A stretch of 7,690 bases of DNA from JBGOUJ01 sp041477005. Its GTDB lineage: Bacteria > Acidobacteriota > Terriglobia > Bryobacterales > JACQDG01. The translations under genes were made by a program, and so were the position numbers. The stretch covers positions 1-7,690 of the forward strand of contig JBGOUJ010000383.1 in assembly GCA_041477005.1 (NCBI GenBank), in the 5' to 3' direction. Positions 6,285 to 7,690 of the stretch are shown here, piece by piece. The notes below the pieces were generated by a model. The model was not told where the DNA came from, did not search any database, and saw only the letters and a list, made by a program, of their open reading frames with translations. Position 1 is the first letter of the stretch; each line of letters starts with the position of its first letter.

Positions 6285-7299
6285 CAAATAAGGTCAACTG
6301 CGGGTCGGCGGCCGCTTCCGGGATGTAGTCGCGCGGGGCGGAGGCCAGGCCGTGGCGGGCGCGGAGGCGTGCCACGCGCTCGCGGATCATGCGGGCGTAT
6401 TCGCCGCGCAAGTGAGGATGGTGGGCGAAGCGGGCGCGGTAGCGCTTGGCGAGATCCGGAAACTCGGCATCGAGGAACGGAAAGAACTGTTTCTGCGCGG
6501 AGGGCATCAGGAACAGGAGGCCTCCGGCGAGGTAGCGGGCGCCGGCCCGCGCCGCCGCGGCTGCGACCGCATTCAGGTTGGCGATCGCGTCGGTCAGGCC
6601 GGGCAAGATCGGGCTCACAAACACGCCCACCGAAAGGCCCGCCGCAGCGAGCGTCTCGACCGCCGCCAGCCGCAGGTCGGGTCGCGGGGCGCGCGGCTCG
6701 AGCCGGCGGGCGAGCGCCGCGTCGAGCGTGATGATGGTCATATTGATGTGCAGCACGTTGGCCCGGGCCACCCGCCCGAGCAGCTCGACGTCCCGCTCGA
6801 TGAGGTCGGACTTGGTGGTGATCGAGAGAAACCGGCCGTGCTCTTGGGCAAACACCTCCAGCAGGCTGCGCGTGACGCCGAAGCGCCGCTCGGCCGGCTG
6901 GTATGGATCCGTGCTGGTGCCTAGGGCGATTTCGCCGTGGGGATGCCTTCGCAGTTCTTCCCGGAGCAGCTCGGCGGCGCGCGTCTTGGCGTAAATCTTC
7001 TCCTCGAATTGCCGCCCGTCCTCCATGCCCATGAACTCGTGGGTGTAGCGCGCGTAGCAGTAGTGGCACCCGAACTCGCAGCCGCGGTAGGGGTTGATCG
7101 TGTAGGGGAAGGGCATGCGCGTGCCGGAGCACTTATTGAGGATGCTGCGGGCCTCCAGCTCGAAATACTCGACGCGCGACTTAGCTTCGAGCAACGGACT
7201 CTGTGCGGCCAGCCGGGCAATACCCACCAGGGGAGCGGGGCCGTCGGGCTCAGGGAACAGCACGTTGCCATTTTCGCTTTTTCTTCGCCTATCTGTCAA
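6262..7299 (-). CDS. Radical SAM protein, COG1533/SplB-like (PA0069/Rv2578c type)
   Basis: Read from the TTG at 7299, this is a 345-residue protein. The iron-sulfur motif C-x3-C-x2-C is CEFGCHYC (C74, C78, C81), inside PYTINPYRGCEFGCHYCYAR, the signature of this subgroup. GTSTDPYQPAE (127-137), ITTKSDLIERD (150-160) and the strand VGVFVSPILPGL (224-235) follow, as expected for a partial TIM barrel binding a [4Fe-4S] cluster and S-adenosylmethionine. The substrate is unknown; similarity to spore photoproduct lyase is only at the family level. The last six residues (TTDEHR) and the stop are encoded by the inverted repeat, so the native C-terminus probably ended near QLTLFG. The TTG start has no ribosome binding site, and its first six bases are TTGACA, a perfect -35 box. 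A GTG at 7263 (codon 13) is a credible alternative start. It is divergent from the BrkB-family gene. Confidence 0.9.
   Translation of the reverse strand: MTDRRRKSENGNVLFPEPDGPAPLVGIARLAAQSPLLEAKSRVEYFELEARSILNKCSGTRMPFPYTINPYRGCEFGCHYCYARYTHEFMGMEDGRQFEEKIYAKTRAAELLREELRRHPHGEIALGTSTDPYQPAERRFGVTRSLLEVFAQEHGRFLSITTKSDLIERDVELLGRVARANVLHINMTIITLDAALARRLEPRAPRPDLRLAAVETLAAAGLSVGVFVSPILPGLTDAIANLNAVAAAAARAGARYLAGGLLFLMPSAQKQFFPFLDAEFPDLAKRYRARFAHHPHLRGEYARMIRERVARLRARHGLASAPRDYIPEAAADPQLTLFGTTDEHR
7263..7299 (-). promoter_or_regulatory. Possible promoter overlapping the annotated start of the radical SAM gene
   Basis: On the minus strand, TTGACA (7299-7294), an 18-bp spacer and GAAAAT (7275-7270, four of six matches to TATAAT) are followed after 6 bp by a GTG at 7263 in the radical SAM frame. 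If this is the promoter, transcription would start at or near that GTG, giving a leaderless mRNA and a 333-residue protein. The -35 match is perfect and the -10 moderate; this is a hypothesis from pattern alone. Confidence 0.3.
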
Positions 7300-7341
7300 G
7301 AGGGTGAGGCCGCCGTGGGACAGGCCTTAGCCGGCGAAGGC

Positions 7342-7347
7342 TACACT
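7342..7347 (+). promoter_or_regulatory. Possible -10 box of the BrkB-family gene
   Basis: TACACT lies 8 bp before the ATG at 7356, four of six matches to TATAAT. If used, transcription would begin at or very near the start codon. No matching -35 is seen about 17 bp upstream, and only AGGT two bases before the ATG could pair with 16S rRNA. The evidence is weak. Confidence 0.2.
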
Positions 7348-7355
7348 ATTAGGTC

Positions 7356-7690
7356 ATGTCGGGCCCGCACAAGTTCCTCCGGCTGCTCCGGCAGTCCGCG
7401 CTGCGAGCGTTCTACCACAACTGCTTCGAGGTGGCCAAGAGCGCGGCCTATTCCTCGATCCTGTCGTTCTTTCCGGGCCTGGCGTTGGTGGCGTCACTGC
7501 TGTTCCGCCATAACGTGTCAGCGGTGATGGATGAGATTGCGGTGGCGCTGGACCGCGTTTTGCCGCCCGAAGTCTATCGGGTGGCGTCGCTCTATCTCGC
7601 CGCCCAGGGCCGGCGAAACCAAGGCCTGCTGGCGGGCGCTTGGTTCGTGGCGATCTGGTCGGCGTCGAACGTCATGTTGAGCTTGATAGA
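7356..7690 (+). CDS. YihY/BrkB-family inner-membrane protein, N-terminal fragment (runs off the right edge)
   Basis: An ATG at 7356 opens a frame that continues past the window end, giving 111 full codons. The N-terminus, FLRLLRQSALRAFYHNCFEV (7-26), is amphipathic and basic. It is followed by the family hallmark AKSAAYSSILSFFPGLALVA (27-46), in which small residues and S/T lead into the first membrane helix. A second helix is visible near the end, GLLAGAWFVAIWSASNVMLS. This matches the YihY/BrkB family (PF03631), integral membrane proteins once misnamed ribonuclease BN; their transport or envelope function is not settled. Family members are usually about 280-420 residues long, so roughly a third is seen. 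It is divergent from the radical SAM gene across 56 bp. The ribosome binding site is poor, so the message may be leaderless. Confidence 0.88.
   Translation, partial: MSGPHKFLRLLRQSALRAFYHNCFEVAKSAAYSSILSFFPGLALVASLLFRHNVSAVMDEIAVALDRVLPPEVYRVASLYLAAQGRRNQGLLAGAWFVAIWSASNVMLSLI

Noticed and set aside
5081..6328. Plus-strand open frame of 415 codons crossing the inverted repeat
   Set aside because: It is antisense to the DUF1549 region and its end reads through the repeat (FICVYLCSSVV), a known kind of false protein tail.
6352..6924. Plus-strand open frame opposite the radical SAM gene
   Set aside because: The opposite strand carries the CxxxCxxC motif and a full-length family match. The plus frame has no motif and biased composition.

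Overview
The window is GC-rich and gene-dense, and probably comes from an Acidobacteriota genome of the Solibacter/Bryobacter kind. Planctomycetes or Verrucomicrobia cannot be excluded. The main reason is the pair of exported proteins built from the PSCyt1, DUF1549, DUF1553 and DUF1501 families, which are expanded in those phyla. The assignment is inference; there is no rRNA or marker gene here.

Layout from right to left, because almost everything is on the minus strand. At the right edge (7356-7690, plus strand) is the start of a YihY/BrkB-family inner-membrane protein. It diverges across about 56 bp from a COG1533-type radical SAM protein (7299-6262, minus). That gene runs into a 78-bp inverted repeat (6207-6284) made of CACAGAT units at 10-bp intervals. 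The repeat fills the gap to the next gene and supplies the last codons and stop of the radical SAM gene. Then follow a large exported cytochrome-like PSCyt1/DUF1549/DUF1553 protein (6187-3512) and a Tat-type DUF1501 protein (3474-2089). These two are 37 bp apart with a strong ribosome binding site between them, and are almost certainly one operon. Both should work outside the cytoplasm. The biochemical role of this pair is not established.

Further left, a three-helix membrane protein that I do not recognise (1974-1021) begins right at the end of a tiny, strongly codon-biased ORF (2045-1968). Next is a compact two-gene module, an AbrB/MazE-like antitoxin (975-712) and a RelE/ParE-like toxin (706-410), with a perfect 7-bp inverted repeat just upstream of the antitoxin start that looks like its operator. 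At the left edge is the N-terminal part of a secreted protein of unknown function (268 to beyond base 1).

No tRNA, rRNA, CRISPR array, transposase or phage gene is visible. The most unusual features are the phased inverted repeat, its incorporation into coding sequence, and the toxin-antitoxin module with its operator. I found no clearly new multi-gene system. The exported PSCyt1/DUF1549/DUF1553 plus DUF1501 pair is the best candidate for undescribed biochemistry.
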